A stretch of 64,000 nucleotides of DNA from Diphasiastrum complanatum (taxonomy: Eukaryota; Streptophyta; Lycopodiopsida; Lycopodiales; Lycopodiaceae), in NCBI GenBank assembly GCA_029204225.1, contig CM055096.1:45971346-46035345 (forward strand), in the 5' to 3' direction. The notes beneath the pieces are model-generated. The model was given only the letters and a program-made list of their open reading frames with translations. It had not been told where the DNA came from and made no database searches. Shown here piece after piece: positions 54,191-64,000 of the stretch. Numbering within the stretch: position 1 is the first letter of the stretch; each line of letters opens with the position of its first letter. A program made the position numbers and the translations under genes.

Positions 54191-55187
54191 TTGAAACATA
54201 GGTCATTCTGAGTAGTTGTTATAATATTTCTAGTTCCAGAGAAAATGTCGCTGATATATTGCCATTATAGTCTCGAATAACAAATTTCACCGCTCTTCCC
54301 AGATATATGGTTTTTGCTGAACGATATGGAGCATAAATCATCAGGGGTACGTACAGAAACATTTCCCTGTTGTCCAGAAATTATGTTTTTTGAGACTTAT
54401 GAAACCACAGTTAGCTACTGGCTATGGTACCCAGCATTCCTTGTTTGAACATCTCATGTGGATCCGGAGAACAAACCTAAGAAACGAGACAGGTCCCGTA
54501 GACCACCAGATGAGGTGCTTTGAATGCTTCAAGCATAAACTATAGAAAGCACCAGCACAGTTGAAAAAATGAGAAAAACCACTGGTGCTGAGAAAAGCAA
54601 GAAGTCACAGCATTTCCCATAGCCTGCAGCCGACTCACATTCATTCTCAATAGCTATTATGCCCTAACATTAAACAGGTCCTATAATCTCCTTGCCACTT
54701 TTATTCTCTCCAAAATCATCAAATAATGAATATCTCTAGAAGATCTTATCCATATAAGTCGCAGCGACATGGCTAATATTTGTCATGCTAGCAATAAGGA
54801 GTCTGAGCTTGAGTTAGGGCTTAGCTAATTAACGGCTGTGATTTATAAATAAATATTCACCATAAGCATTTCAATATAACCACGACAAAATGAGACTACG
54901 GCCAGAACAGACCTCTACTTTCGCAGACCACAGATCATTGTTTATCGTTCCAAAAAAAGTATCAAGCAACCTTGATGAGACTCTATAATAGGTGAAGATC
55001 CATGATTGAGACATAAGGATGTTGCGATTTATCTTCGACAGGGTTACATACAAAACATTTCTCAAAACATTGCGTGAAAGCATCTGCATACTTGATATTG
55101 CGTGCATAAAATTTTCTGTTTATCACATAGAATGCCTTTGCTGGGTCTGTGGTAGCATAGATAAATACATTGCTACTATAAACTTAC
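54191..55187. other. Probable intron sequence
   Basis: Between exon 2 of the minus-strand gene and the Gypsy remnant. A short open stretch near 54240-54360 (IYAPYRSAKTIYLGRAVKFV) is unassigned. Confidence 0.35.
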
Positions 55188-55243
55188 TCCTTGCCCGAGC
55201 TGATGAGCTTTTCTTGAGACTCCAACTGGTCGGATACGCCACC
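55188..55243 (-). CDS. Minus-strand gene, exon 2
   Basis: 56-bp exon with acceptor ATGCTTCAG and consensus donor GA/GTAAGT. Joined to exon 1 it reads GGVSDQLESQEKLISSGK plus two bases of the next codon (phase 2), hydrophilic and helical. The first finger exon at 44827 needs exactly one base to complete a codon, so the two can be joined in frame (GA + G). Confidence 0.5.
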
Positions 55244-55430
55244 CTGAAGCATTGTCGGGCATAACAAAATCACATTCTTAGCAAACAAACTTCACTTGCA
55301 GAATAGAAAGGCGAGTCTCAGAAACCGATCGGACTACATTACTAGAGAAGAAACAATTGCTCAGCACATGGATACCACACAGCGATGATGAAAACCAAAG
55401 CAGCTAAGGATTTGCTAGCTCCCCAACTAC

Positions 55431-55502
55431 CTTGCCACAATCTGCAATTTTACTATCGGGATCAAAAGCATTCTTACAATCAGCAGCGGCTTCGAGAGCC
55501 AT
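55431..55502 (-). CDS. Minus-strand gene, exon 1 with start codon
   Basis: ATG at 55502 in a strong plant context (gagaaATGGC). 24 codons read MALEAAADCKNAFDPDSKIA then DCGK, with donor AAG/GTAGTT at 55430. The 5' UTR (55503 to about 55740) is GA-rich on this strand, as in many plant genes, and telo-box-like TTAGGGTTAGGG lies at about 55750. Without splicing the frame closes after a few codons. Confidence 0.5.
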
Positions 55503-55611
55503 TTCTCTCGCCGCTACACAGCTGTGCCAGAAGAAGAACAAGGGAGAGCCTGACTGACACACAAACTGTGTTAATGCTTCACGGAATACGAAAAAGCAGC
55601 ACTCATCGCAT

Positions 55612-55654
55612 CTCTTCTCTCTCTCTCTCTCTCTCTCTCGCTCTCTCTCTCTCC
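55612..55654 (-). repeat. (GA)n in the likely 5' UTR
   Basis: GA-rich tract on the minus strand, mixed with GC changes; about 110 bp upstream of the proposed ATG. Confidence 0.8.
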
Positions 55655-55740
55655 CCCCACCCCTTTTTCTTCCTTCGTGCATCTGTTTCTCTGTTCTCCG
55701 TTCTGTTTTTCGTTTTCTTTTCTCAGTCCTGTTACGATCC

Positions 55741-56060
55741 AGGCCCTAGCCCTAACCCTAATTCCCATCAGGTCACTACACCATGTAGATGCTTACTACC
55801 CACGCGCCACTATCGTATTGACTGTCTTAGCTTGACCTAGCCGTAATCCTGACTAGCTATCGGTGTATTTAGTTTGAGAGCCCAGGTGGGAGCCCAGCCC
55901 AGGCCACGTGTCACTATAGGATTGCGTTTATTAACTCGACCAGCTCCTAGTCTGGATTAGGTCTGGAGTTACTCAGCTGGATTGTGTTAAGGGTTAGGTC
56001 TCGACGACAAATGCGTACATGGCAATCGCCACGCGTCAATATGGGATTGGCTGTTGTAGC
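55741..56060 (-). promoter_or_regulatory. Promoter-like region: telo-box, G-box and a threefold repeat
   Basis: CCCTAACCCTAA (telo-box, 55750) lies just upstream of the 5' UTR. CACGTGTC (55905-55912) is a G-box/ABRE core. A loose 38-bp unit beginning CCACGCGCCACTAT, CCACGTGTCACTAT and CCACGCGTCAATAT occurs three times (about 55799, 55904 and 56030), each followed by GGATTG/GTATTG and a TAGCTTG- or ACTCGACC-like end. Acts presumably on the minus-strand gene. Confidence 0.45.
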
Positions 56061-58800
56061 TTGTAATAATGTTGTCCTAGCTTTTTTTTGGCAGAAAATT
56101 GATTTGTTTTAATGCACAAAGAAAAGCTGATCACAAACCCCCATGCCATGTGACAGCCCCCTCTCCCCAAAAAAAAAAGGGAAAAGGAAGAGAACTCTAT
56201 AGAAGCAAAAGAGCTTTATTTGCCATTATTTACTATAAATCTCGAAAGATGTGACCATTATTTTTATGTTTGTACATGTCTTCATTTTTTTAACAGGATA
56301 AAACTGTAAAATAAGGTCATGCCTAGGTTGCTTGCCCGTTAGTGGCCCACTCCATCCCTTTTGGGCCCGTCATCATGGGGCCTATGAAAATAATCAAAAG
56401 GTTGGTCTCTTGAATGATACTTTATTAAGCTCATGACTAATGCAACTACTTGAAACACCTTTGAGCCATGACCTTGCATGCGACATACTCATAAGGACAT
56501 TCAAATCTTTCATGATGGTTCATGTTATGAAGGTAGCATATGTCCTAGGTCGGTTCAAACGTTGTCACATCTGTGGACACTAATTAGCAGAATGGTTACT
56601 TATAAAATGTTAGCACTTTAGAACTTTCTTTTCTTTGAGTACCATGAGAATTGTGGTGCTTTAGATCCAGTCCAGTGCATACTCCTAAGTCTTTTTTTAT
56701 CTATCGCTTCAACTAGCTCCACAATATATGTTAAAGGTTGGAAAAGATGCATACATTTGCCAAGTGGTGGGCTACAAACATCCACTTGTATAGCATCTAA
56801 GATCCCAACCTATATTTAGGTGGGCACATATCCAACTTTTATGCAACTATTTAAACCAATGTCAATGACAAGTTGCATGATTTAGAAAAGGTTAAAAATT
56901 CAAAATCAATCATCTACCTTGTAGAATGATTCTCATCTACTTCTTATGGTGTAGCGTTCAACACAAGGTTGGGCACAACATGCTCTTTGGAGCCTATTTG
57001 GCAAGGTCCTCGTGCATAAAGCTTGTAATTAGATGTGCATTTCTACTACTCCCCTAGATGCCATTAGGTTGCCACAATAATAAATAAATAAAAAGGGAGA
57101 TTGCTAATTGTAGTCTCCTTGTGTAATTTGATTGGTCTTGTGATTGATGATTAGGATTCCTAACTTATTACAAAGCTCATAGGGTTTTCTAAATCCATTT
57201 TAGTCACTTCTTAACATCAGGGTTAGAATTTTGTGTGACGGGTGTAGTGAGCAATGTTGTCAATGGCGATGGCAATATGTGGCACACAATAATGACGATA
57301 CAATAATAGACAACATTGAGGCTGGTGAAGGGGAACTTACCAAGATGATAGATGTAGATGTGGATGTGGAAAATATATGTGATATCCCCCTCCTCTAAAG
57401 TTGAAATGTTGGAAAAAAAAATCAAGCAAAAAGTTGATATTTTGGAAGATTTTTAACAAGATTGTCTTATAGTTCCATCAAGGCTTGTCCCTCATTACCC
57501 TAGTTGACTAGCCCTTGATCATGGGTACCGAGGATACCCTAGTTAATGGATAAGGTCCTCATGCATCCTATGTCCAATAATAGACGTACTGATTATTTTT
57601 CATATTGGTGGCAATCTATGTATAGGCATAGGAGGTGAAAATACCAAGGGCATGGAACTAGTCTATATGAAGAACACAACCCTGATCATTCTATTCATTT
57701 AGTGGTTACTTGTCATCATGGATATCTGTTGCTAGCTAGCATCCTTGATCTACTTACTATCGCAAGTTATTACGATAGTATGAGATGTCAAAGATAGGAG
57801 CCTTGACAGTAGATGTTGTTGTGATGTCTACAACATACAAGTGAGCATATTTACCTAGCAAAGCAAACTTAGACAATGCTTAAGCAAAAACCAGTTACAG
57901 AAGACAACTCTCCAATCAAGGTCAAGGAGCACACATTTCCACCTTGATAAGAATATCCAGTAACGAAAATGCTTTGATAAAAACATATATGCAAGTATAT
58001 GCATCCCAACCTCCCCTCTAGGGACGTCAAGTTTTTATGTGGCAAATCGTTTGTCCTCCAAGAACTAGTGCTTTTCTAAATGGAGATAATAGTGTGAGGC
58101 CCTCACAAGCTAAAAGGAGACAAATTATAAACAATATCTCACATCTTTTTCTCATGAATGTTTCAAAGATAAAATGAATGTGCTTAAGGTGTAGTTAACT
58201 AAATGTGCTTTAGGTGTAGCTAAATGAGATATATTTTCTTAACTACCTCAAGCATTTATTATGTTGAAGCTTGTTTTATTAGAAGACCCCCTCAAAAGAA
58301 AGTTTCAAGCATTTTGTGGAGTTTCATTTGGAACAAACCTATTGTATTCTAAAGTCTGCTAGAAGAGACTTCTATTTGTTTAAACTAGCTCGTGAAGGTG
58401 AAGTTAATAGAATTTAAGTGCAAATCGACTATAAGGTGGTGTATCCAATAACATTTTCTGGACTGGTAATGTAAATATAGTTAAAATAAAATTAGACTCA
58501 CTATGTTTTTGTACTCCACTCATGTGACTAGGACTAGTTGCACTTGTGACGAGGCAGTTGACTAGACACGCTTCCCAGTTCGGAAAACAATTTTCCAAGA
58601 GCCAAGGTTCACGGTGATTAGTAAGCAAGAAGCTAAGGACCAATGCACTGATTCAGGCATACTTTAGTATTGGCTGCTTTAGTTTGTGCATAACATCAGA
58701 TCGGGTAAAAAATGATCAAAATTTGTGGAAATTGCAATTGATCTTTTGAAAAGACCAAGCAAGGGTTATAGTTTTCTCAAAACCGATCGTAACTTTGTCA
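56061..58800. other. No recognisable gene
   Basis: AT-rich intergenic sequence. No LTR, terminal repeat or conserved coding block was seen on either strand. Confidence 0.4.
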
Positions 58801-58829
58801 TCTCTTCACTATTTTGGATGTCATAAGAC

Positions 58830-61380
58830 AGGTAGCTGGCCATAGGAGGCCCTTTTTTTTAAGTCCTAAGCTTGTTTTGGACCAAACGAAGGGCTATGGA
58901 CTTCAAACGGAGGGCAGCCGAACTGTACCTATAAGTACAGTACCACAAAACAAAGTGATTACAATGAAGAAAGTGCTCATTGGATGCTACAACTCATTTG
59001 CCCCTTTCAAGGAGCGTATAGGTGGAGGTGTGTAATAAAAGACATTTCGCATTACGAAGCGAACTTGGCTTTGCGATCATGGCCTAGGCAACAAGGGGGC
59101 CTGGTGTGAAATTTTAGCAGGTCATCAAAACAAGCTTTTGAGATCGCCATTGTGCTTGGAATATCTTTTTTAGCCTACCGTTGCAGTTTTAGGCAATTTC
59201 GTGATGGTGAACATGGAAGAATCCATTTTGAGCGACAATAGCAAATTGGATGGAATTAACTATGTAGTATGGAAATTCAAGAAGAAAACATTCTGATTGA
59301 GAAGGAACTACGGGATTTCATCACAGGGGACGAGCGAAGACTGGCAAATAAGTGGACATCAATGTGTTCGACAGGAAGTCGAAGAGAGCATTGACCTCTA
59401 TCAATCTATCATTGAAAGGCCACATCATCAAAGGAGCAGTTTGAGACATCAAATCCATCAAGGATTATGTTTCTAAAGTCAAAGTTTAATGGTGCTCGAA
59501 TGGAGCAAGATGAGCACATTCAGACTTACATGACCAGAATCAAAACAATGAGAGACAAGCTGCATTCCATTGGCAAGCACATACGTGATGTGAAGTTGGT
59601 GCACAATGCATTGTGTGGCATTGTAGAGTCTTATTAGATTTTTGTGAGTGGAATAGCATCGGAAAAGATTGCCAAATCTTGATACAGGAGGAGCAAAGAA
59701 GAGAAATTGTGAAGACTCAACATCAAAACACTAATGATCAGGCACACGTGGCATGCCAAAAACAAGTCAAAGGCAATGACAAGAAAAAGTCCAAACAACA
59801 GTTCGCCAAGGCTCAAGAGGATGAGAGATCATCCAATAAGACCAAAAAATAGGGCAAATGCTTCTTTTGTGGCAAAAAGGGCCATTGGAAGAGTGAATGC
59901 TGCAAGTATCTAACAAAATCAGACAAGGGAAAGCCAAAGCAGGCAAGTAGCCTTGTCGATGAAGGTGAGGTTGAAGATTCTAGCATATTTATATTAGCAT
60001 TGTCATCATTCATGAGGATCAGGCTTGGCAAAGATTCAAGAGCCACTAGACACATGACATGTAACAAGTATTGGTTTAGTAATTTGAAAGAGTTGGATAA
60101 TGGAACATTAGTTTCACAAGAAAATGGTGACGTGTGCAAGATCAAGGTCATTGGAACATTCCATCCAGCTATCTGATGGCAAAAGCAAGACGATCAAGGA
60201 GATGCTCTACGTTCCATGAATGAGAGAATCTACTTTTAATTGGGATCAAAATTTGAAGGTAGAATTTGCGCACGATTATTTCTTTGTGAATGACATGAAC
60301 CAAAAGTTCAAAGTCATTGTGGATGGAATGAGGGATCCCAAGACGAAGTTGTATAGGTTGAATGCTTCAATCAAGAGACAACATGGACTTATCTCATCCA
60401 TTCCATCGCAAACTGATCTATGGCATAAAAGGTTTGGTCACTTGAACTTAGGAAGCCTCAATTTGATGAGAAAACTGGAGATGGTAAAGGGATTGCCAAC
60501 TATAGAAGATCAATTGAAGACAATATGTGAATCATGTGTGTAGGGGAAACAACATCGAGAAAAATTCAAGAGTGGTGGAGCTGCAAGGGCAAAGAACATC
60601 CTAGATCTAATCCACACTGATCTATGTGGACCTATGAGGACAATTTCCATTAGGAATTCACATTACTAGAGAAAAATTACAAAAGAAAATCTATCTTAGC
60701 CAGCAAAAATATCTAGAACATTCTAGAAAACATTCATATGTCTGATTGCAGACCAGTTGATACACCAATAGATCCAGCTATGATATTGACTAAACCTTCT
60801 TGTGCCGATACCAAAAGTGAGATACTCGACTTGTCGAAGTATCCTTATCATTCACTAATAGGTTCATTGATGTATGTCATGTTGTGCACCAGACCAGATC
60901 TTGTATACGCTATCAGCACATTAAGTCAATTCATGTCTAATCCTAGGATCTTACATTGGAAAGTATTAAAGAGAGTGATGAAATACATTCAAGGAAGTTT
61001 AGATCACCTATTATACTATGATGGAAATGTTATCGACCCAATGGTTCTTCGAGGCTACTCCGACTTAGATTGGGAAGGAAATGTCTCTAACAAAAAATCT
61101 ACCTTTGGGTTCTATTTCTTTCTAGTAGAGGGACCAATTTTGTGGAATTCGAGAAAATAGAAATCAATGCTGCTTTTTTCAACCGAAGTAGAGTACATCA
61201 CAGCATGTCAAGCTTCAAAATAAGCTGTTTGGATCATATTATTACTTCACCATTTATGTCACACTCAATTTCAACCTCTACCATTCTATGTGATAACATG
61301 AGTTGTATTTCACTATCACTGAATCCCGAATTTCATGGCAAGTCAAAGCATATTGAAATCCAATATCATTTTTGATCGGA
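58830..61380 (+). pseudogene. Copia-5, same family as Copia-1, internally deleted
   Basis: Leader and gag start (MVNMEESILSDNSKLDGINY, 59203) parallel Copia-1. Then RMEQDEHIQTYMTRIKTMRD (59500), zinc knuckle CFFCGKKGHWKSEC (59860), a damaged protease (DSRATRHMTC), pre-integrase LWHKRFGHLNLGSLNLM (60418) and the start of integrase (LDLIHTDLCGPMRT, 60600). At about 60670 it jumps to late RT (MSDCRPVDTPIDPAM; YPYHSLIGSLMYVMLCTRPD), then RNase H ([43 protein letters not shown]). Most of integrase and the RT catalytic region are missing. Multiple stops and shifts. No LTRs identified. Confidence 0.85.
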
Positions 61381-62330
61381 TTCAATCGCCCCCTGATACC
61401 ACTAATGGGAAGTTGGGATCTTGAGTTGAATCGGAGATGAAGGCCGGATAAAGCTGACTTGGCAACCGTAGCTACTGCTACTGACTACGGTCTAATTCTC
61501 TTCCAAGCCCCAGATCGCTTCTGATGATTTGTTGTAAAATTAAACTTGTAAACAGCCAATAATGTTGAGTAAAACAACAACGAAAAATTATCTACTGCTA
61601 GCATACATTCCAATATTGTAGATCACACACATTACAGAACAGAGTATTGCGGAAATCGCTTCAATTATTAGAACTAATTTACAATATTTTCTTGAGCAGT
61701 ATCTATTCTCAGATCCGAGTGCAATTGTAGCATCTTCATATCCAAGGCTAGTTTTTGTGCTTCATCATGTAGGACATCCGAGTGGCTGGTTGGAGGACAT
61801 TTTGACATTTGAATGGCATGTTTGAATGCTTGTAAGTTTACATCCATTTGGTTTAGCACATTTGTGCTTATTGTGTTTAGATCTGAGGTCGGTTTAGATC
61901 CGAGGCACTAGCAACCCCAACAAGCTGCACTCTACGTAGATGCACAGATCCAAAAGCTCCTTTTGTAGAAGAAGAAAAATGGCCAGAGCAACCCGATGGA
62001 TCAGATCTACACTTGTGAAAGACAGCAGTAGGCGGTGAAGGTAGGGGAGCCACTTTGTGTTGGAAAGAGGTGATAATGTAATAACAACAAATCGAAGCTT
62101 GTGAACGATTTATTGAGCGTAGTGGAATGAGCCTGCTTTCCTAATGCATGACTACGCCTATCAATTTTGAGCAAAACATAATGACAAGAGTCACGTTCAA
62201 TCTTTTAGCAAATAACTTTAAAATCATCAGAGCTAAAGTGATTACATAGCCAAACAATAAAGAATTAAATTATTAAACAAAAGCAATATGAGATCACAGA
62301 GATTCTGACATGATACTGAACATAATAAAG
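61381..62330. other. Unassigned, possibly LTR sequence of Copia-6
   Basis: On the minus strand this lies just beyond the end of Copia-6 coding sequence, where its 3' LTR would be expected, but no TG/CA borders are clear. A TGGTATCAG-like run on the minus strand at 61384-61396 is noted but not interpreted. Confidence 0.3.
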
Positions 62331-64000
62331 GACAGATTGATTCAGCAAAATGATGAGCACAAGACAATTGCGGATAGAGGTGATCTGCTGACTCTTGTCG
62401 ATCTTCTGGGTGATGATCGAAGTTGATCTTCATCATGCTGTAGTTGCTGAACCGCAACATCATCATCTTTTACTTCTTCGTTGATAAGTTGTTCGTTAGG
62501 AGTAGACAAGCTTGGACCTTAAATGGAAATAGTCAAATTTGGAACTTGAAAATTTGGTGTTCTAGAAGAGTCCGGAAGTTCAACTATATGAGCTTTGCCT
62601 TCTCCATTTCCAGATCTCAACCTCTGATTTTTGCTTAGTGAAATAAACAACTGTTCTTCTTGAAAATTGCAATAAAGGTAATAAAATACTTTGCATCTAG
62701 CAACGACGGAGTTTGCATTGGACCACATATATCTGAATGAACAATGTCTAACAAATCTTTTGCTGCATGCCTATGACTTAATTTAAAGAGAATTCTAGTC
62801 TGTTTTCCATGGATGTAGCTATGACAGACAGGTAGGTCAACTTTGTCAGATGGATAGTCGAGAACAAGTGCTAGGGATCATTAGACATGTATAAAACAGA
62901 TGTATGAATCAAGTGTCCTAATCGATGATGTCATAGTAATGCTTTATTGACAAGAACATAGGTTTTCCAAGCTTGACTAGTATTAGAATAACAATGTGCC
63001 AATCTATATAAGTTTCCATGTCTTTTGCCGAGTGCAAGGATCTTACTTGTCCTATCGATAATTCGGCATTGATCAGACTCGAACTCTACCTTATGATCTA
63101 AATCAGTAATTCTACTTACTGATAGCAGGTTTGTAGAAAGTTTAGAAACATACAAAACATTTTTTAGTAGTTTGAATTGATCATGCTAGAATTTCAATCT
63201 CACAGTACCTTCACCTTCGATAGTGTGAGTGCTATCATCGCCAAGATGAAGGTATCTTATTGTACTATAAGGCGTATAGGAGTGAAAATGCTCACTATGA
63301 TTGGTCATATGTTGAGTAGCTCCAGAATCCAAAAACCAAGAATTATCCAATAATGCTTTTTGGTCTTTGACCATAAATGCTCCTTTGTCTGCATTCACCT
63401 GTTGATCTGGTTGTTTACTGGCATTCTTAGCTTTGAGAACCCTACAATCCTGGATCTCATGATTAGTGCGCTTGCAATACTTACTGAACATCTTCTTCTC
63501 TGACTGTGAATTGATAATTGTTCTTGAATTTGAGTCAGTTTCCAATTTGATGCATATTGCTTAGAGCTTTTCTACTTCTGTTGTTTTGAGCCTTTGTTGA
63601 CATATAGAGCTTGAGATGAAGTCGACAAAGCCTCTTGACTTCTTCGATTATCTTCTTGCAACAACATAGTGATAACTCTAGTAAGAGTTAAATCTGAGTG
63701 TGCCGTTATGATCATCACCCAGTTCTCATATGTAGAGGGCAAGCTTGAAAGCAATGTCATTATTGTGTCTTGATCATTTATGTCTGATCTGACAGTGGCC
63801 ATCTGATGCAAGAGATTCTTAAACTGGTTAACATGATTCTGAATTGAATCACCATTTGACATCTTGAGAGTGAAGAATTTTCTTCGTAGATGTAACTTAA
63901 AAGTTACGTCCTTCACATCATATAGTGAGCTCAAGATGTCTCATACTTGTTTCAAAGTTTGAGCTTCAAATATGTGGCCAATTTGAGTATCTGCTATATT
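62330..64000 (-). pseudogene. Copia-6 gag-protease-integrase, minus strand, enters from the right edge
   Basis: From the right edge: gag (FTLKMSNGDSIQNHVNQFKN; LSSLPSTYENWVMIITAHSD), a knuckle with the first Cys lost (FSKYCKRTNHEIQDC, about 63460), protease with intact DSGA (WFLDSGATQHMTNH, about 63330), pre-integrase (LSTNLLSVSRITDLDHKVEF; KRHGNLYRLAHC) and the start of integrase (DLLDIVHSDICGPMQTPSLL, about 62740). At about 62640 it jumps to the acidic linker before RT (VELPDSSRTPNF; RSSPRRSTRVSRSP). RT and RNase H are missing. Separate frames show frameshifts near 63560 and 63180. Confidence 0.8.

Noticed and set aside
54235-54360. Minus-strand open stretch (YAPYRSAKTIYLGRAV) that could be spliced to exon 2 in phase.
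   Set aside because: Ends in a stop without a donor and the phase match has a one-in-three chance; evidence too thin to call an exon.
61384-61396. Minus-strand TGGTATCAG resembling a tRNA-Met primer-binding site.
   Set aside because: No LTR end in CA next to it and no Copia internal region in the right direction; kept only as a remark.

Overview
This is a eukaryotic nuclear window, almost certainly from a land plant. It has GT-AG introns, plant-type Copia and Gypsy retrotransposons, BED/DUF659 hAT transposases, TTTAGGG-type repeats, telo-box motifs and very long (TC)n and (TA)n microsatellites. Most of it is transposon sequence in layers of different age, as in a large TE-rich genome such as a fern, lycophyte or gymnosperm; the species cannot be told from this sequence. 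Only one non-transposon gene candidate is visible.

Layout. 1-2757: a hAT element (H1, minus strand) cut by the window edge. 2.8-5.6 kb: an old LINE fragment with an 808-bp hAT-like MITE inserted in it, a Gypsy gag scrap and microsatellites. 6.6-9.2 kb: a second hAT copy (H2) with an internal deletion. 9.8-15.2 kb: Copia-1 fused to Gypsy-1. 15.2-16.1 kb: the antisense 3' end of Copia-2. 16.1-21.25 kb: three LINE units head to tail, separated by (TC)n tracts (an ORF2 3' fragment, an ORF1-only unit, an ORF2 unit). 21.3-25.2 kb: mostly featureless, with a Copia-3 gag/LTR fragment. 25.2-29.9 kb: more LINE copies, including a second ORF1-only unit, and a small spliced gene. 29.9-41.8 kb: hAT territory, with H4, H5 (a seven-exon transposase with all introns preserved) and H3, which has both ends (37760-41639). 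43.2-55.5 kb: a minus-strand spliced gene encoding CHHC-type fingers and AT-hook-like motifs, whose roughly 10-kb intron holds Copia-4 (two LTRs). 58.8-64 kb: Copia-5 (same family as Copia-1) and antisense Copia-6.

How parts work together. The hAT family appears to have two convergent genes: a transposase (BED finger, Pro-rich linker, DUF659 core, hATC dimerisation region, RGG-like/acidic/AT-hook tail) and a small charged protein of about 120 residues. Its termini carry clustered GGTACC/CCGCGG repeats and abut (TA)n. The LINE family makes an L1-ORF1-like coiled-coil protein and an ORF2 with endonuclease, YADD reverse transcriptase, zinc knuckle and two C-terminal PIP-box-like motifs. ORF1-only and ORF2 units share a 3' hairpin followed by a TTAATA-like motif and (TC)n. 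Premature stops in the Gypsy and in several other elements are mostly C-to-T or G-to-A changes, as expected of methylated, silent DNA.
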